A DNA stretch of 64,000 nucleotides from Paracoccaceae bacterium (lineage in GTDB: Bacteria > Pseudomonadota > Alphaproteobacteria > Rhodobacterales > Rhodobacteraceae), in NCBI GenBank assembly GCA_022823605.1, contig JAJEHS010000006.1:1-64000 (forward strand). The letters are read 5' to 3'. Each line of letters opens with the position of its first letter. The stretch's first letter is position 1. Positions 1-9,372 of the stretch are shown one piece after another. The notes under the pieces are model-generated. The model was not told the origin of the DNA, searched no databases, and saw only the letters and a program-made list of their open reading frames with translations. The translations under genes and the position numbers were made by a program.

Positions 1-135
1 CGTTTGGCCGTGGACAAGAGAACCCCATCCATTCGGGGAAGACTGAAAAAAGCCGGATGGAATCACAATTATGCGTTGAAACTCATCAGTTTGGCTGGAC
101 TTTTACCTGAAAATGGGGCAGTTCAAAAGCGATAG
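1..135 (+). CDS. 3' end of an unidentified gene (partial)
   Basis: Frame 1 is open from the window edge to a TAG at 133-135 and gives 44 C-terminal residues, rich in Lys/Arg and ending PENGAVQKR. The frame lies 64 bases upstream of obgE on the same strand. In related genomes ribosomal protein and acetyltransferase genes often precede obgE, but this tail matches nothing I recognise. The coding call rests only on the open frame and position; 44 open codons could be chance. Confidence 0.4.
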   Translation, partial: RLAVDKRTPSIRGRLKKAGWNHNYALKLISLAGLLPENGAVQKR

Positions 136-199
136 CCCTGGGCTGCAGGGCTCGTAGCCTTTTATTGTATATTTGTGATCTTTAGATTTTGGTTTTACG

Positions 200-1237
200 A
201 TGCAATTCCTGGATTTGGCAAAAATTAAAGTCCGTTCCGGTTCTGGAGGTAATGGAGCAGTTAGTTTTCGCAAGGAAAAATTTATTGAATTTGGTGGTCC
301 TGACGGAGGGAACGGAGGGAAGGGGGGAGATGTGATCATCAGAACCCAGGAAAGCCTAAACACCTTGATTGATTTTTCCTATCGGCGTAATTTTTTTGCT
401 GGCAATGGCAAGTCCGGTAGTGGCCGGCAAAGACATGGGTCGAATGGCAGCGATGTAATACTTCATGTCCCGATAGGTACTGAAATCCTAGATGAATCAC
501 GTTCCGTCCTGCTTTTTGATTTGGTAACCAAAGATCAGCAGATAATCTTGCTTCAAGGTGGAACAGGTGGTTTTGGTAATGCCCACTTCAAGTCATCAAC
601 CAACCAAGCCCCTCGCATTGCAAATTCTGGCATGGCAGGCAAGGAACTCACCATTTATTTACGTTTAAAAATCTTTGCTGATGTTGGTCTAGTAGGACTA
701 CCCAATTCGGGCAAATCCACCTTTTTGTCAGCTGTTTCGAATGCCAAGCCCAAAAGTGGGGACTATCCCTTTACCACGCTATATCCCAAATTGGGACTGG
801 TTAACAGGGACGAGTTTGATTTTACCATAGCGGATATCCCGGGTTTGATTCAGGGATCAAGTGAAGGCAAGGGCTTGGGTGTCAGGTTTTTGGGACATAT
901 TGAAAGAAGTTCCGTTTTGTTGCAACTGATCGATGGTACCAGCAATGACCCACTGAAGGATTATGAGATAATCAATAATGAATTGGAGATATACGGCAAT
1001 GGGCTTTCTAGCAAACCTAGGATTGTTGCTGTAAATAAAATCGATCAAATTGATTCTGATATGACGGAATTTTTGGAAGGACTTGCAACCGTAATCCCGT
1101 ATAAATTATGCCCGGTATCTGCCCTGATGAAGACTGGTCTTGAACAATGTTTGGAATATCTGGTACGAACACTCCTGGATGAACAGTGTTCCAACGAAGA
1201 ACCTCATGAAGAAGTGAGTACCATATGGACACCCTGA
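200..1237 (+). CDS. obgE: GTPase Obg
   Basis: Ribosome-associated GTPase of the Obg/CgtA family, acting in 50S subunit maturation and stress control in the cytoplasm. The first ~155 residues form the glycine-rich Obg fold (GGPDGGNGGKGG near residue 32). The G domain follows with P-loop GLPNSGKS at 166-173, switch motif DIPG, and NKID for guanine recognition. At 345 residues it matches the short alphaproteobacterial form, which lacks the long C-terminal domain of some relatives. The ATG at 200 puts the Obg fold at the N-terminus. Its end overlaps proB by 13 bases, so the two are probably translated together. Identification is certain; the effector role is family knowledge. Confidence 0.97.
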   Translation: MQFLDLAKIKVRSGSGGNGAVSFRKEKFIEFGGPDGGNGGKGGDVIIRTQESLNTLIDFSYRRNFFAGNGKSGSGRQRHGSNGSDVILHVPIGTEILDESRSVLLFDLVTKDQQIILLQGGTGGFGNAHFKSSTNQAPRIANSGMAGKELTIYLRLKIFADVGLVGLPNSGKSTFLSAVSNAKPKSGDYPFTTLYPKLGLVNRDEFDFTIADIPGLIQGSSEGKGLGVRFLGHIERSSVLLQLIDGTSNDPLKDYEIINNELEIYGNGLSSKPRIVAVNKIDQIDSDMTEFLEGLATVIPYKLCPVSALMKTGLEQCLEYLVRTLLDEQCSNEEPHEEVSTIWTP

Positions 1238-2340
1238 AATCCTTTAAGCAAGCCTCGAAAGTTATCATCAAAATTGGCTCTTCTCTGTTGATCAACAGTG
1301 AAACCGGTCAATTGAATGCCAAATGGCTGAGAACACTTGCCGAAGATATTGATTATCTGAAGCTACAGGGAAAGCAGATCGTCATCGTTTCTTCTGGTTC
1401 AATAGCACTGGGTAGAAGAATTCTGGAATTTCCGACAGGAAAGTTGTCATTGGAGCAAACCCAGGCTTCTGCTGCTTGTGGGCAAATCAAATTGGCTGGT
1501 ATGTATGAGGAAATACTGAAACCTTTTGGACATAAAACGGCACAAATCCTGCTGACACTGGATGACAATGATAATCGCAAGCGCTTTTTGAATGCCAGAG
1601 CAACAATGTCGACCTTACTTGCCATGGGGGTAGTTCCGATAATCAATGAAAATGACAGCATTGCAACAGATGAAATAAGGTTTGGGGACAATGATCGTCT
1701 TGCTGCCCAAGTATCGGTAATGACCGGTGCAGACATATTGGTACTTTTTTCTGACGTTGATGGATTGTACGACAAGGATCCCAGGAAACATTCCGAAGCT
1801 GTACGATTGAAAACAGTCTCTTCAGTTGATTCAAAAATTTTTGCCATGGCTGGTTCAACAGGTACAGACCTATCAAGTGGTGGTATGAAAACCAAACTGA
1901 TTGCAGCCCGAACGGCCATTAAAGCCGGTTGTGCCATGGTCATATCCGAAGGAAAGGTAAATCATCCTGTACAGCATTTGTTAAAAGGAGGAAACTGTAC
2001 CTGGTTTATTCCCGAACACGATCCCCAAATCGCCAGAAAGCACTGGATTGCCTCTTTGAAACCCAAGGGAAGTGTTTATATTGATGATGGTGCGGTTCAG
2101 GCCTTGCAAAGAGGCAATTCCCTTCTTCCGGCCGGAGTTCATAAGGTAGTTGGAACATTTGGTAGGGGTGATGCCGTTGAGATAATTTCTCGCAAGGGCA
2201 AACGATTGGGTGCAGGACTGATTCGTTACAACAAAACCGAAAGTGAATTGATCAAGGGGCACAAATCCAGCGAAATCGAGCAAATTCTCGGTTTCCCGGG
2301 AAGGGCTGCCTTGATACACAGGGATGATATGTCTTGGTGA
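1225..2340 (+). CDS. proB: Glutamate 5-kinase
   Basis: Phosphorylates L-glutamate with ATP to gamma-glutamyl phosphate, the first step of proline synthesis. The N-terminal amino-acid kinase domain shows KIGSSLL, the VSSGSIALG loop, INENDSIATDEIRFGDND for substrate binding and DVDGLYDKDP. A C-terminal PUA domain (about residues 280-360) has DDGAVQAL and a GRGD segment. The 371-residue length is normal for the kinase-plus-PUA form. The gene overlaps obgE and lies 28 bases before proA, which encodes the next enzyme, so an obgE-proB-proA operon is likely. The family is usually feedback-inhibited by proline; nothing here tests that. Confidence 0.97.
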   Translation: MDTLKSFKQASKVIIKIGSSLLINSETGQLNAKWLRTLAEDIDYLKLQGKQIVIVSSGSIALGRRILEFPTGKLSLEQTQASAACGQIKLAGMYEEILKPFGHKTAQILLTLDDNDNRKRFLNARATMSTLLAMGVVPIINENDSIATDEIRFGDNDRLAAQVSVMTGADILVLFSDVDGLYDKDPRKHSEAVRLKTVSSVDSKIFAMAGSTGTDLSSGGMKTKLIAARTAIKAGCAMVISEGKVNHPVQHLLKGGNCTWFIPEHDPQIARKHWIASLKPKGSVYIDDGAVQALQRGNSLLPAGVHKVVGTFGRGDAVEIISRKGKRLGAGLIRYNKTESELIKGHKSSEIEQILGFPGRAALIHRDDMSW

Positions 2341-2368
2341 ATATTGATGAATTGAGTGGATTGGTTAG

Positions 2369-3622
2369 ATGGATACTATAGAACTTGTCAGGGATTTGGG
2401 AAAAAAGGCCAAGCAGGCTTCCGGCATTCTGGCGATAGCTTCTTGTGAGACAAAAAACAAGGCCCTGGAAAGGGCCCGAGAGGTTATCAACACAAATAGA
2501 AGTGCCATTATAGAGGCCAACAAGGAAGATCTTTGCAAGGGCAACGAGAAAGGACTTTCATCGGCCATGCTTGATCGGCTGGAATTAACCCCGGATAGGT
2601 TGGATGATCTAGAGAATTCAATTTCGAATATTGCCCGGCAGCAAGATCCGGTTGGCAAGGTTCTTGCGGCCTGGGATAGACCCTCAGGTCTGAAAATCAA
2701 AAGAGTCACCACGCCCTTGGGTGTCATAGGGGTAATTTTCGAATCCCGTCCAAATGTAACCATTGATGCCTCAGCCCTGTGTCTGAAAGCAGGCAACGCT
2801 TCAATTTTACGTGGTGGTTCGGACAGTTTTCATACTTCCAAGGAACTTCACAGATGCTTTATCGAAGGTATTGTCAAGGAAGGATTGCCATCAGCAGCAT
2901 CACAATTGGTTCCGACAACTGATCGATCGGCTGTAGGTGCAATGTTGGGTTTATCTAAATATATTGATGTAATTGTACCTCGGGGAGGACGAAATCTCGT
3001 GGAAAGGGTTCAGCAGGAGGCCAGGGTACCGGTTTTTGCTCATCTTGAGGGAATTTGTCATGTCTATGTTGACAGGGAGGCCGACATGGACAAGGCTCGA
3101 CGGGTTGTTGTTAATGCCAAGACAAGACGTACAGGAATTTGTGGTGCTGCGGAATGTCTATTGATTGATGAAAGTTTTGCTTTTGAAAATGGCGAAACGT
3201 TGGTGATGGACCTTCTTGAGAATGGGGTCGAAGTAAGAACGGACAGGAAATATTCTTCTGTTGATGGAACAGTTCCCGCAAGTGATATGGATTATGGCAA
3301 GGAATATTTGGACTCGATTATTGCCGTTAAAACAGTCAATGGTGTCATTGGGGCCATTGAACATATCAAACAATACGGTTCTGGTCATACGGAGGCAATA
3401 ATTACTGAAAATGATGCAACGGCCGAGAAATTTTTCAACAATCTGGATTCAGCGATACTTATGAAAAATGCTTCAACACAATTTGCTGATGGAGGCGAAT
3501 TTGGGATGGGAGCAGAAATTGGGATAGCAACCGGCAAGATTCATGCACGTGGTCCAGTGGGGACAGAACAACTGGTGAGTTTCAAGTATCTGGTAGAGGG
3601 GGATGGAACAATACGTTCCTAG
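2369..3622 (+). CDS. proA: Gamma-glutamyl phosphate reductase
   Basis: NADPH-dependent reduction of gamma-glutamyl phosphate to glutamate semialdehyde, the second step of proline synthesis. It is an aldehyde-dehydrogenase-fold enzyme with the family signatures [36 protein letters not shown] and the catalytic cysteine in [11 protein letters not shown] (the aldehyde dehydrogenase nucleophile region). The C-terminal [15 protein letters not shown] block is the expected ProA ending. Its 417 residues match the family. It follows proB on the same strand. No overlapping same-strand frame competes with it. Confidence 0.97.
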   Translation: MDTIELVRDLGKKAKQASGILAIASCETKNKALERAREVINTNRSAIIEANKEDLCKGNEKGLSSAMLDRLELTPDRLDDLENSISNIARQQDPVGKVLAAWDRPSGLKIKRVTTPLGVIGVIFESRPNVTIDASALCLKAGNASILRGGSDSFHTSKELHRCFIEGIVKEGLPSAASQLVPTTDRSAVGAMLGLSKYIDVIVPRGGRNLVERVQQEARVPVFAHLEGICHVYVDREADMDKARRVVVNAKTRRTGICGAAECLLIDESFAFENGETLVMDLLENGVEVRTDRKYSSVDGTVPASDMDYGKEYLDSIIAVKTVNGVIGAIEHIKQYGSGHTEAIITENDATAEKFFNNLDSAILMKNASTQFADGGEFGMGAEIGIATGKIHARGPVGTEQLVSFKYLVEGDGTIRS

Positions 3623-3667
3623 AAGGGATTAGATTTCAATCTTGAGCAATCAAGACCAATTTGAGAC

Positions 3668-4246
3668 TCAAGATCCCCAACTTCTTATTTTGGCACAATC
3701 AAAATGTACAAAACTGGATCTTGAATATCTTCCTACACCGCCTGACCGACACGTCTCTCCAGCCTTGGCAAGTTTATTCGTTGAAACACCCTTGACCCTA
3801 ACATCAGCAGCCATCCCGAGGGTATGATAGGAATTTTTGGAGACGGATCTTGGTGATCTTTTTCTCAGCATTTCATTTGTGGCAACCGTCCTGTATCCAC
3901 TCAGTAGCTGGATAGGTTCATTGGTTTCCAGGATTTTATGAACAGCCGAAAGGATATTGATTGTTCTTTTATCAATTTGCTTCCATCTATTCTCCCGCCA
4001 ATCACGCATGAACTTGCTTATTTCATCCAATGCATCGGGAATATATTTTCCTTCGATCCAGTATACCATTTTGATATTTTCATTGGTTTGGCCATTGTAC
4101 ATCTGCAGTTGGCGATAAATTCCTGCACCTTTCAGAACCCCCGGGGCTTTTGAGTAAACTGGGGCTGAGGTAGTAATCAAAAGAGCTGCGGCCCCGGTAC
4201 CCAGAAGAAAATTTCTTCGGTTAAAACTGCTTTTATTTTCTACCAT
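3668..4246 (-). CDS. Tat-exported DUF882 / MepK-like murein endopeptidase
   Basis: A 192-residue exported protein whose N-terminus has a twin-arginine signal (NRRNFLLGTGAAALL), so folded export to the periplasm is likely. The mature part shows the metal-binding pattern of DUF882/peptidase M15-like proteins: LLSGYRT, YHTLGMAADVRV (H-x6-D) and FVHFDCAKIRSW (second His). The E. coli relative MepK (YcbK) cleaves meso-DAP 3-3 cross-links made by L,D-transpeptidases. A divergent L,D-transpeptidase gene lies next to it, which supports a matching role here. Substrate specificity is inferred from family and neighbour. Confidence 0.87.
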   Translation of the reverse strand: MVENKSSFNRRNFLLGTGAAALLITTSAPVYSKAPGVLKGAGIYRQLQMYNGQTNENIKMVYWIEGKYIPDALDEISKFMRDWRENRWKQIDKRTINILSAVHKILETNEPIQLLSGYRTVATNEMLRKRSPRSVSKNSYHTLGMAADVRVKGVSTNKLAKAGETCRSGGVGRYSRSSFVHFDCAKIRSWGS

Positions 4247-4477
4247 TAATCAGGAATCTCCACCCAAGCCATTCAAAGTTGGAACAGTTATAATCATCAA
4301 GTTTATGAATTTTTTTTATGTCTGCAACACGATTTAAAGTTATTGGAAATTGTTCGACTTTTTGTAAACCCAAACAATCACTTGTTTTGATCCCAAATTT
4401 AATCAATTCCGAATCCTCAGCAAGTATAATTGAAAAAAAAATTTAACCGCATGGGTACCTTTAAAGTTGAGTGTACC

Positions 4478-4506
4478 TTGTTTAGAAGCATGGAACGTGG
4501 TATATA
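4478..4506 (+). promoter_or_regulatory. Candidate sigma-70 promoter for the L,D-transpeptidase
   Basis: TTGTTT at 4478-4483 and TATATA at 4501-4506 are separated by 17 bases, placing a start near 4513, shortly before the ribosome-binding site. The rest of the 4247-4477 gap is AT-rich with poly-A and poly-T runs and no gene visible. Hexamer matches are imperfect, so this is a prediction. Confidence 0.4.
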
Positions 4507-4531
4507 TTAACTAAAACCTTTGAGGCATCAG

Positions 4532-6190
4532 ATGGCAAGTCGATTATACATAACATTTAGATTTATATCAAGTATTGTTATCCAAACCGTATTGGTTGCT
4601 TTGTTTATAGGGATTCCTGTCAAGGGTAGTTTGGATATTAACCTGCCAACGCCTATGGAACTGGCATTAATTACCGAAATAAAGGGCGATGCTTCGACCG
4701 AGAAGTTTTATGTTGAAAGGAATTTCGAACCGATCTGGCTGGGTGAGAATGAAAATAACCAGAAACGCTTGAATGCTTTTATCCAGGCTATAAAAAATCT
4801 GGATTTACATGGGTTAACCACCGACATTTTTGAAGCGCAATCTGATTGGGATAGAATCTACTTAGCCAATGACTTTGAAAATATTGCTTCAACCGAAATC
4901 CAGATTACCAAGCTTTTCCTTCGGTATGCAAAGGTCATAAACTCGGGCTATCTGAAACCCAGTGAGGTATCGGAGTTAATTGATGTCGATAAATTGGCCC
5001 CATTACCTCCTTATTATCTGTTGAAGGGAATTACGGAAAACAATCCTGAAACCTTTCTTCTTCAACTCGCCCCTCAAAATGATGAATATATCGTACTTCG
5101 CAAAACTTTATACAAATTGCGTAAGGAGATAGAGTCAGGTGGCTGGGGAGAAGAAATACTTGCTTCCGAATTGTTGCCTGGGCAAGAGGGTTCAGAGGTC
5201 ATTAAACTCAGAAACCGTTTGATCAGAATGGGGTATTTACCTAGAAACACCTCAACCGATTACAATCTGGAACTCAAGAACGCAGTTCAGCTTTTCCAGT
5301 TGGATCATGGTTTAACACCCAATGGTTTTGCCAATTATAATACCATAGAGGCCATTAATGTTTCACCTGACACCAAACTCGAATCAGTCATTGTAGCTCT
5401 GGAGAGAAACCGATGGATGAACAGATCCCTTGGTCCCTGGTATGTAATCGTGAATATACCCGAATTTAAGGCACGTTTCATTGAACAGGGCGAAGTTAAA
5501 TTTGAAACGGGAGTTGTGGTCGGAAAAAGCAAGGAGAATCTCCAGACACCTGAATTCTCGGATGAAATGGAATATATCGTAATTAACCCCATTTGGCATG
5601 TACCAGCCTCAATCATTATTGAGGAGATAATACCGAGTTTGAGGAGTAATCTGGAATCGGAACCCTTTATTTCCTTTTTCGACAAAGAGGGGAATTCGAT
5701 TGATAGAACCAAAATCAATTTTTCACAAGGGTATTCAAATAAAAGCCTGAATTTCACTGCCAGACAACTGCCGGGTCCGACCAACCCCCTAGGGGGAGTC
5801 AAGTTCATGTTCCCGAATTCCCACAACATTTACTTGCATGATTCTCCCATTAGAAATTTGTTTGATCGTGAATACAGAGCTTACAGCCATGGATGTGTCC
5901 GGTTGAAAAAGGCACATGATTTTGCCAGGTTCCTGCTGACAATGGAAGGGTTGGATTATGATACGCTGGTCACAAAATCAAAAAAGTTGAAAGGTGAACA
6001 TGAGGTTCAACTTACCTTGAATATTCCCGTTCATATTACCTACAGAACCGTTTGGGTTACATCTGATGGAAGGGTCAATTACCGAAAGGACCTTTATGAG
6101 CGCGACAAACTTGTCTATCATGCACTGACCCGTAATCCAATTTTAGATTTGTATAATTTGCAGAATTACTATTCAGAATTGCAACATTGA
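4532..6190 (+). CDS. L,D-transpeptidase, YcbB/LdtD-like
   Basis: Periplasmic enzyme expected to form 3-3 peptidoglycan cross-links. The N-terminus has a hydrophobic export segment. A peptidoglycan-binding-1 module lies mid-protein (KLRNRLIRMGYLP...AVQLFQLDHGLTPNG) and is followed by the YkuD catalytic domain with SHGCVRL (His453, nucleophile Cys455). The order matches the large YcbB-type enzymes. A TTG at 4520 is also in frame, but GAGG at 4522-4525 lies six bases before ATG 4532, so the ATG is the better start (552 residues). It is divergent from the DUF882 peptidase. Probably a monocistronic unit or the head of the lpxD cluster. Confidence 0.93.
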   Translation: MASRLYITFRFISSIVIQTVLVALFIGIPVKGSLDINLPTPMELALITEIKGDASTEKFYVERNFEPIWLGENENNQKRLNAFIQAIKNLDLHGLTTDIFEAQSDWDRIYLANDFENIASTEIQITKLFLRYAKVINSGYLKPSEVSELIDVDKLAPLPPYYLLKGITENNPETFLLQLAPQNDEYIVLRKTLYKLRKEIESGGWGEEILASELLPGQEGSEVIKLRNRLIRMGYLPRNTSTDYNLELKNAVQLFQLDHGLTPNGFANYNTIEAINVSPDTKLESVIVALERNRWMNRSLGPWYVIVNIPEFKARFIEQGEVKFETGVVVGKSKENLQTPEFSDEMEYIVINPIWHVPASIIIEEIIPSLRSNLESEPFISFFDKEGNSIDRTKINFSQGYSNKSLNFTARQLPGPTNPLGGVKFMFPNSHNIYLHDSPIRNLFDREYRAYSHGCVRLKKAHDFARFLLTMEGLDYDTLVTKSKKLKGEHEVQLTLNIPVHITYRTVWVTSDGRVNYRKDLYERDKLVYHALTRNPILDLYNLQNYYSELQH

Positions 6191-6208
6191 AACCGGTTGG
6201 CAATCAGA

Positions 6209-7318
6209 ATGGATTTATCTCGAACTGAATTTTCGATTGGCGAAATTGCCAGTTCCATCGGGGCCAGGGCCTTGGGCAATACTGATTTAACAATAACCGG
6301 GGTCGCAAGTCCCAAGTTGGCTGGTGAGAATGATTTGGCACTTGCCTTCAATGACCGTTTTCGACCTGATCTGGTCTTGGGCAGGGCCAGAGCCGCAGTC
6401 CTTAGCAATGAAGATGATTGGGAAAGCCTTAATCTCATTGCCGTAATAATTATCAACAACCCCAGGCTTGGTTTGTCACAAATTACTGAACATTTTCGGA
6501 AACCCTATTCATATTCTGAAGACATGCATGCCCATTCCCTGATCTCGGATAAGGCCGGGATCGACAAGGGGTGTTCAATCGGGCCCTTCAGCTACATTGG
6601 CCCCGGTGTACAACTTGGTGAAGGATGTATTATTGGCTCGCATGTATCAATAGATGAAGGTACCACAATTGGCAAAAATGGGGTAATTCTTTCAGGGGCA
6701 AGAATCGGACCAAATACCATTATCGGCGATAATTTCATTTGTCATCACAATACGGTAATCGGCTGTGACGGATATTCCTACGATACAGCCAAGGCTGGTG
6801 CCGTGGAACAGGTCAAGGAAACGCTGGGTTCGAACGTGAATCAAACCCAATCAAAATATGCCAAGGTTTACTCTCTCGGCAATGTCAGGATAGGTGATGA
6901 TGTTGAAATCGGAGCTTGTACTGCAATTGACCGTGGAACCATAGATTCTACGATCATTGGTGACCGAACTAAAATAGACAATCTTGTTCACATTGCCCAT
7001 AACGTAAGGGTAGGGGATGATTGCCTGCTTTGTGGTCAGGTGGGAATTGCCGGATCTTCCGAAATCGGTGACCGGGTCGTTTTTGCAGGACAGACCGGGG
7101 TCAAGGATCATATCAAGGTGGGAAATGATGTTATCGCCGGTGGTGCAACAAAAATATATTCCAACGTTCCCAATGGAAGAATTGTTATGGGATCCCCTGC
7201 AGTTGAAATGCAGAAAAACATTGCCACATATAAAGCCACAAGAAAATTGCCGAAGTTAATCGAAAAAGTATCTGAATTGGAAAAAATACTCACAGATTTA
7301 ACAAAGAAACGTGAATGA
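6209..7318 (+). CDS. lpxD: UDP-3-O-acylglucosamine N-acyltransferase
   Basis: Adds the second hydroxyacyl chain to UDP-3-O-acyl-glucosamine in lipid A synthesis, using acyl-ACP. The N-terminal LpxD domain ([19 protein letters not shown]) is followed by a left-handed beta helix of hexapeptide repeats ([16 protein letters not shown] onward) and a C-terminal helical tail. The family's catalytic histidine lies in [15 protein letters not shown]. About 369 residues is typical. An in-frame TTG lies at 6197; neither start has a strong ribosome-binding site and I chose the ATG. It is followed by ACP and ketosynthase genes, suggesting coupled supply of a special acyl chain. Confidence 0.95.
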   Translation: MDLSRTEFSIGEIASSIGARALGNTDLTITGVASPKLAGENDLALAFNDRFRPDLVLGRARAAVLSNEDDWESLNLIAVIIINNPRLGLSQITEHFRKPYSYSEDMHAHSLISDKAGIDKGCSIGPFSYIGPGVQLGEGCIIGSHVSIDEGTTIGKNGVILSGARIGPNTIIGDNFICHHNTVIGCDGYSYDTAKAGAVEQVKETLGSNVNQTQSKYAKVYSLGNVRIGDDVEIGACTAIDRGTIDSTIIGDRTKIDNLVHIAHNVRVGDDCLLCGQVGIAGSSEIGDRVVFAGQTGVKDHIKVGNDVIAGGATKIYSNVPNGRIVMGSPAVEMQKNIATYKATRKLPKLIEKVSELEKILTDLTKKRE

Positions 7319-7336
7319 AATTTATCTGGGAATTAC

Positions 7337-7603
7337 ATGGAAAATTCAATTTATTCACAGGTTGTTGAAATAATTGCCGAACAAGCAATTCTTGATGTAT
7401 CAGATATATCCCCAGAAGCCTCGTTGGAAGAATTGGGCCTTGATTCCCTGGGCATAGTAGAATCCATATTTGCCCTGGAAGAGAATTTCGGTATACAAAT
7501 TCCCTTCAACTCCGGCGATCCTGAAAAAAGTGACCTAGATCTCTCCAGTGTCGGGTCAATTATCCGCGAAATAGAACAACTGGTTTTGGGAAAAAAAAGT
7601 TAA
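7337..7603 (+). CDS. Acyl carrier protein
   Basis: An 88-residue carrier protein that would hold acyl groups on phosphopantetheine. The attachment serine is Ser37 in LGLDSLGI, preceded by the helix ending EELG. The middle (IPFNSGDPEKSDLDLS) differs from the housekeeping AcpP. Together with its place between lpxD and a ketosynthase, this suggests a specialised carrier, for example for lipid A or another surface lipid. The stop is seven bases before the next start. Which acyl chain it carries cannot be read from the sequence. Confidence 0.9.
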   Translation: MENSIYSQVVEIIAEQAILDVSDISPEASLEELGLDSLGIVESIFALEENFGIQIPFNSGDPEKSDLDLSSVGSIIREIEQLVLGKKS

Positions 7604-7609
7604 TTTCCC

Positions 7610-8821
7610 ATGCCTCGTGTAGCCATCACCGGCCAAGGAACCATTAATCCCCTGGGAAAATCGGTCTCAGAGACATATGATGCCTTCAAGAATGGCACAT
7701 GTGGCATTTCAGAACTTGAAATGCAGGACATTGATAGACTTTCTGTAAAGATTGGTGGTCAAATTAAGGGTTTTGATGCTGAGGAGCATTTTTCCAGACA
7801 GGAGATATCCCTTTACGACCGATATACCCAGCTTGCAATACTGGCTGCCAAGGAAGCCATAGGCAATTCCGGTATTGACTTTGAGGGTGAACTCTCGGAA
7901 AGCTCCGGTGTTGTAATTGGTACCGCCGGAGGGGGTTTAACTACCCAAGATAATAGCTACCGAAGTGTTTATGAGGAACGCAAAAACCGCGTACACCCCT
8001 TTGTTGTACCTCGATTGATGAACAATGCTGCAGCAAGCAATGTTTCCATGGTCTATAACCTGCAAGGTCCTACCTTCTCGGTTGCAACGGCCTGTGCTTC
8101 CTCCAATCATGCCATTGGAGTAGCCTATCAATTGATCAAGAGTGGGACGACTAAGTGCATGATTGCAGGTGGCAGTGAATGCATGATTTGTTTTGGTGGA
8201 ATCAAGGTATGGGAATCCTTGAGGGTAATGTCGCCTGAAAAATGCCGGCCTTTTTCAAAAAACCGCAATGGCATGGTTCTGGGAGAAGGTGCTGCACTTT
8301 TTATCCTAGAAGATTGGGACCATGCGAAAGCAAGAGGTGCACATATCATTGCCGAGATTGCGGGTTTCTCCATGACCTCAGATGCCAAGGATATAGTCGC
8401 TCCAACCCTTCATGGACCTGTCAGGGCAATCAAGGGTGCCCTGGATGATGCCCAAATCAATCCTGAAGATATTCAATACATCAATGCCCATGGTACGGGG
8501 ACAGCCATCAACGATCGGGTCGAAACGGCAGTTATCAGGGAAGTATTCGGAGCTCATGCCGACAAGGTAATGGTATCATCAACCAAATCCATGCATGGTC
8601 ATCTCATCGGAAGTACTGGTGCAGTCGAATTGCTAGCCTGCACCATGGCATTGGGAGAAGGTGTCATTGCACCCACCATCAGCTATGAGGAATTTGACCC
8701 TGAATGCAATCTGGATATTGTTCCCAATACGGCACGTGATGGCAAAATAGGGACAACAGTTTCCAATGCCTTTGCCTTCGGCGGGTTGAATGCTGTTTTG
8801 GTATTGAAATCAACAAACTGA
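7610..8821 (+). CDS. 3-oxoacyl-ACP synthase, KAS I/II (FabB/FabF) type
   Basis: Condensing enzyme that extends acyl-ACP with malonyl-ACP. The Cys-His-His triad is visible: Cys162 in VATACASSN, His in NAHGTGT and His in KSMHGHLIGSTGAVE. The C-terminal FGGLNAVLVLK block is also typical. The 403-residue length fits FabF. It is separated by only six bases from the ACP gene and probably acts with it as an accessory acyl-elongation pair rather than as the main fabF, which usually lies next to fabD/fabG. The substrate is unknown. Confidence 0.93.
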   Translation: MPRVAITGQGTINPLGKSVSETYDAFKNGTCGISELEMQDIDRLSVKIGGQIKGFDAEEHFSRQEISLYDRYTQLAILAAKEAIGNSGIDFEGELSESSGVVIGTAGGGLTTQDNSYRSVYEERKNRVHPFVVPRLMNNAAASNVSMVYNLQGPTFSVATACASSNHAIGVAYQLIKSGTTKCMIAGGSECMICFGGIKVWESLRVMSPEKCRPFSKNRNGMVLGEGAALFILEDWDHAKARGAHIIAEIAGFSMTSDAKDIVAPTLHGPVRAIKGALDDAQINPEDIQYINAHGTGTAINDRVETAVIREVFGAHADKVMVSSTKSMHGHLIGSTGAVELLACTMALGEGVIAPTISYEEFDPECNLDIVPNTARDGKIGTTVSNAFAFGGLNAVLVLKSTN

Positions 8822-9372
8822 ATCGGCCATCATAAAATGACCAAATTTTGGTAACGACATACAAATTAGCTATATTTTTCTATTCTTGTTAACTGAACCA
8901 ACAGTTACTTTTCAATCATTTTTTTAAGTTTGGTTTGCTTGCAATTAAGTATTTACACCTCCGAGCCCCGGTCAGATCGAGCGGGATTGACTGGTCATGG
9001 ATCCTGTCCGTCCTGACTACCGCCAAACTGGCCCGGTTTTTCTATCCAACCTGACTGATAGTCGGCATGTGGGACATGCCTAATTTGGAGATTCCTGGTG
9101 GAGGAACTGAACAAACCCACGTAATGTCACCAACAGTAATAAATTCACCATTAGTAGAGTTTGAATATGGTCGGTCCAATAGATGGATTTCTCTCAGGGT
9201 GGGACTAGCCCTACCAGTGAGGAAGTGAATCCTGCTTGAACAACCAAGAATTGAGCAGGCATTTGGCACGATGATAGAACTCGAGACACAAATAGGGCTC
9301 AGCCATCGGTAACATGATCATAAGGAGCTGATCGCCAATCTGGCATCTGGCGGTTCACCGTAATTCAGCGAA
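8822..9372. other. Long intergenic region of mixed origin
   Basis: This is the longest gene-free stretch in the window. Its first ~120 bases are AT-rich and resemble normal intergenic sequence. From about 8955 the composition becomes more GC-rich, like the hydrolase gene that follows. A perfect inverted repeat GGCATGT/ACATGCC with a three-base loop lies at 9064-9080 and lacks a T-run, so it is not a convincing terminator. The right part holds the decayed frame listed separately. No tRNA-like fold or insertion-sequence end is evident. Confidence 0.5.
9058..9363 (+). pseudogene. Decayed reading frame, possibly a regulator remnant
   Basis: One plus-strand frame reads as protein-like sequence but is broken by a TGA at 9226-9228 and a TAA at 9310-9312 before a final TAA at 9361. 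Its last part (FGTMIELETQIGLSHR, stop, HDHKELIANL) is reminiscent of the C-terminal ligand domain of GntR-type regulators. The similarity is by eye and weak. The frame ends 10 bases before the end of the convergent hydrolase gene. Read as the wreck of a gene that arrived with the hydrolase; it could also be chance. Confidence 0.25.

Noticed and set aside
1353-1943. Open frame of 196 codons on the minus strand
   Set aside because: Antisense shadow of proB, whose domains are complete in the plus frame.
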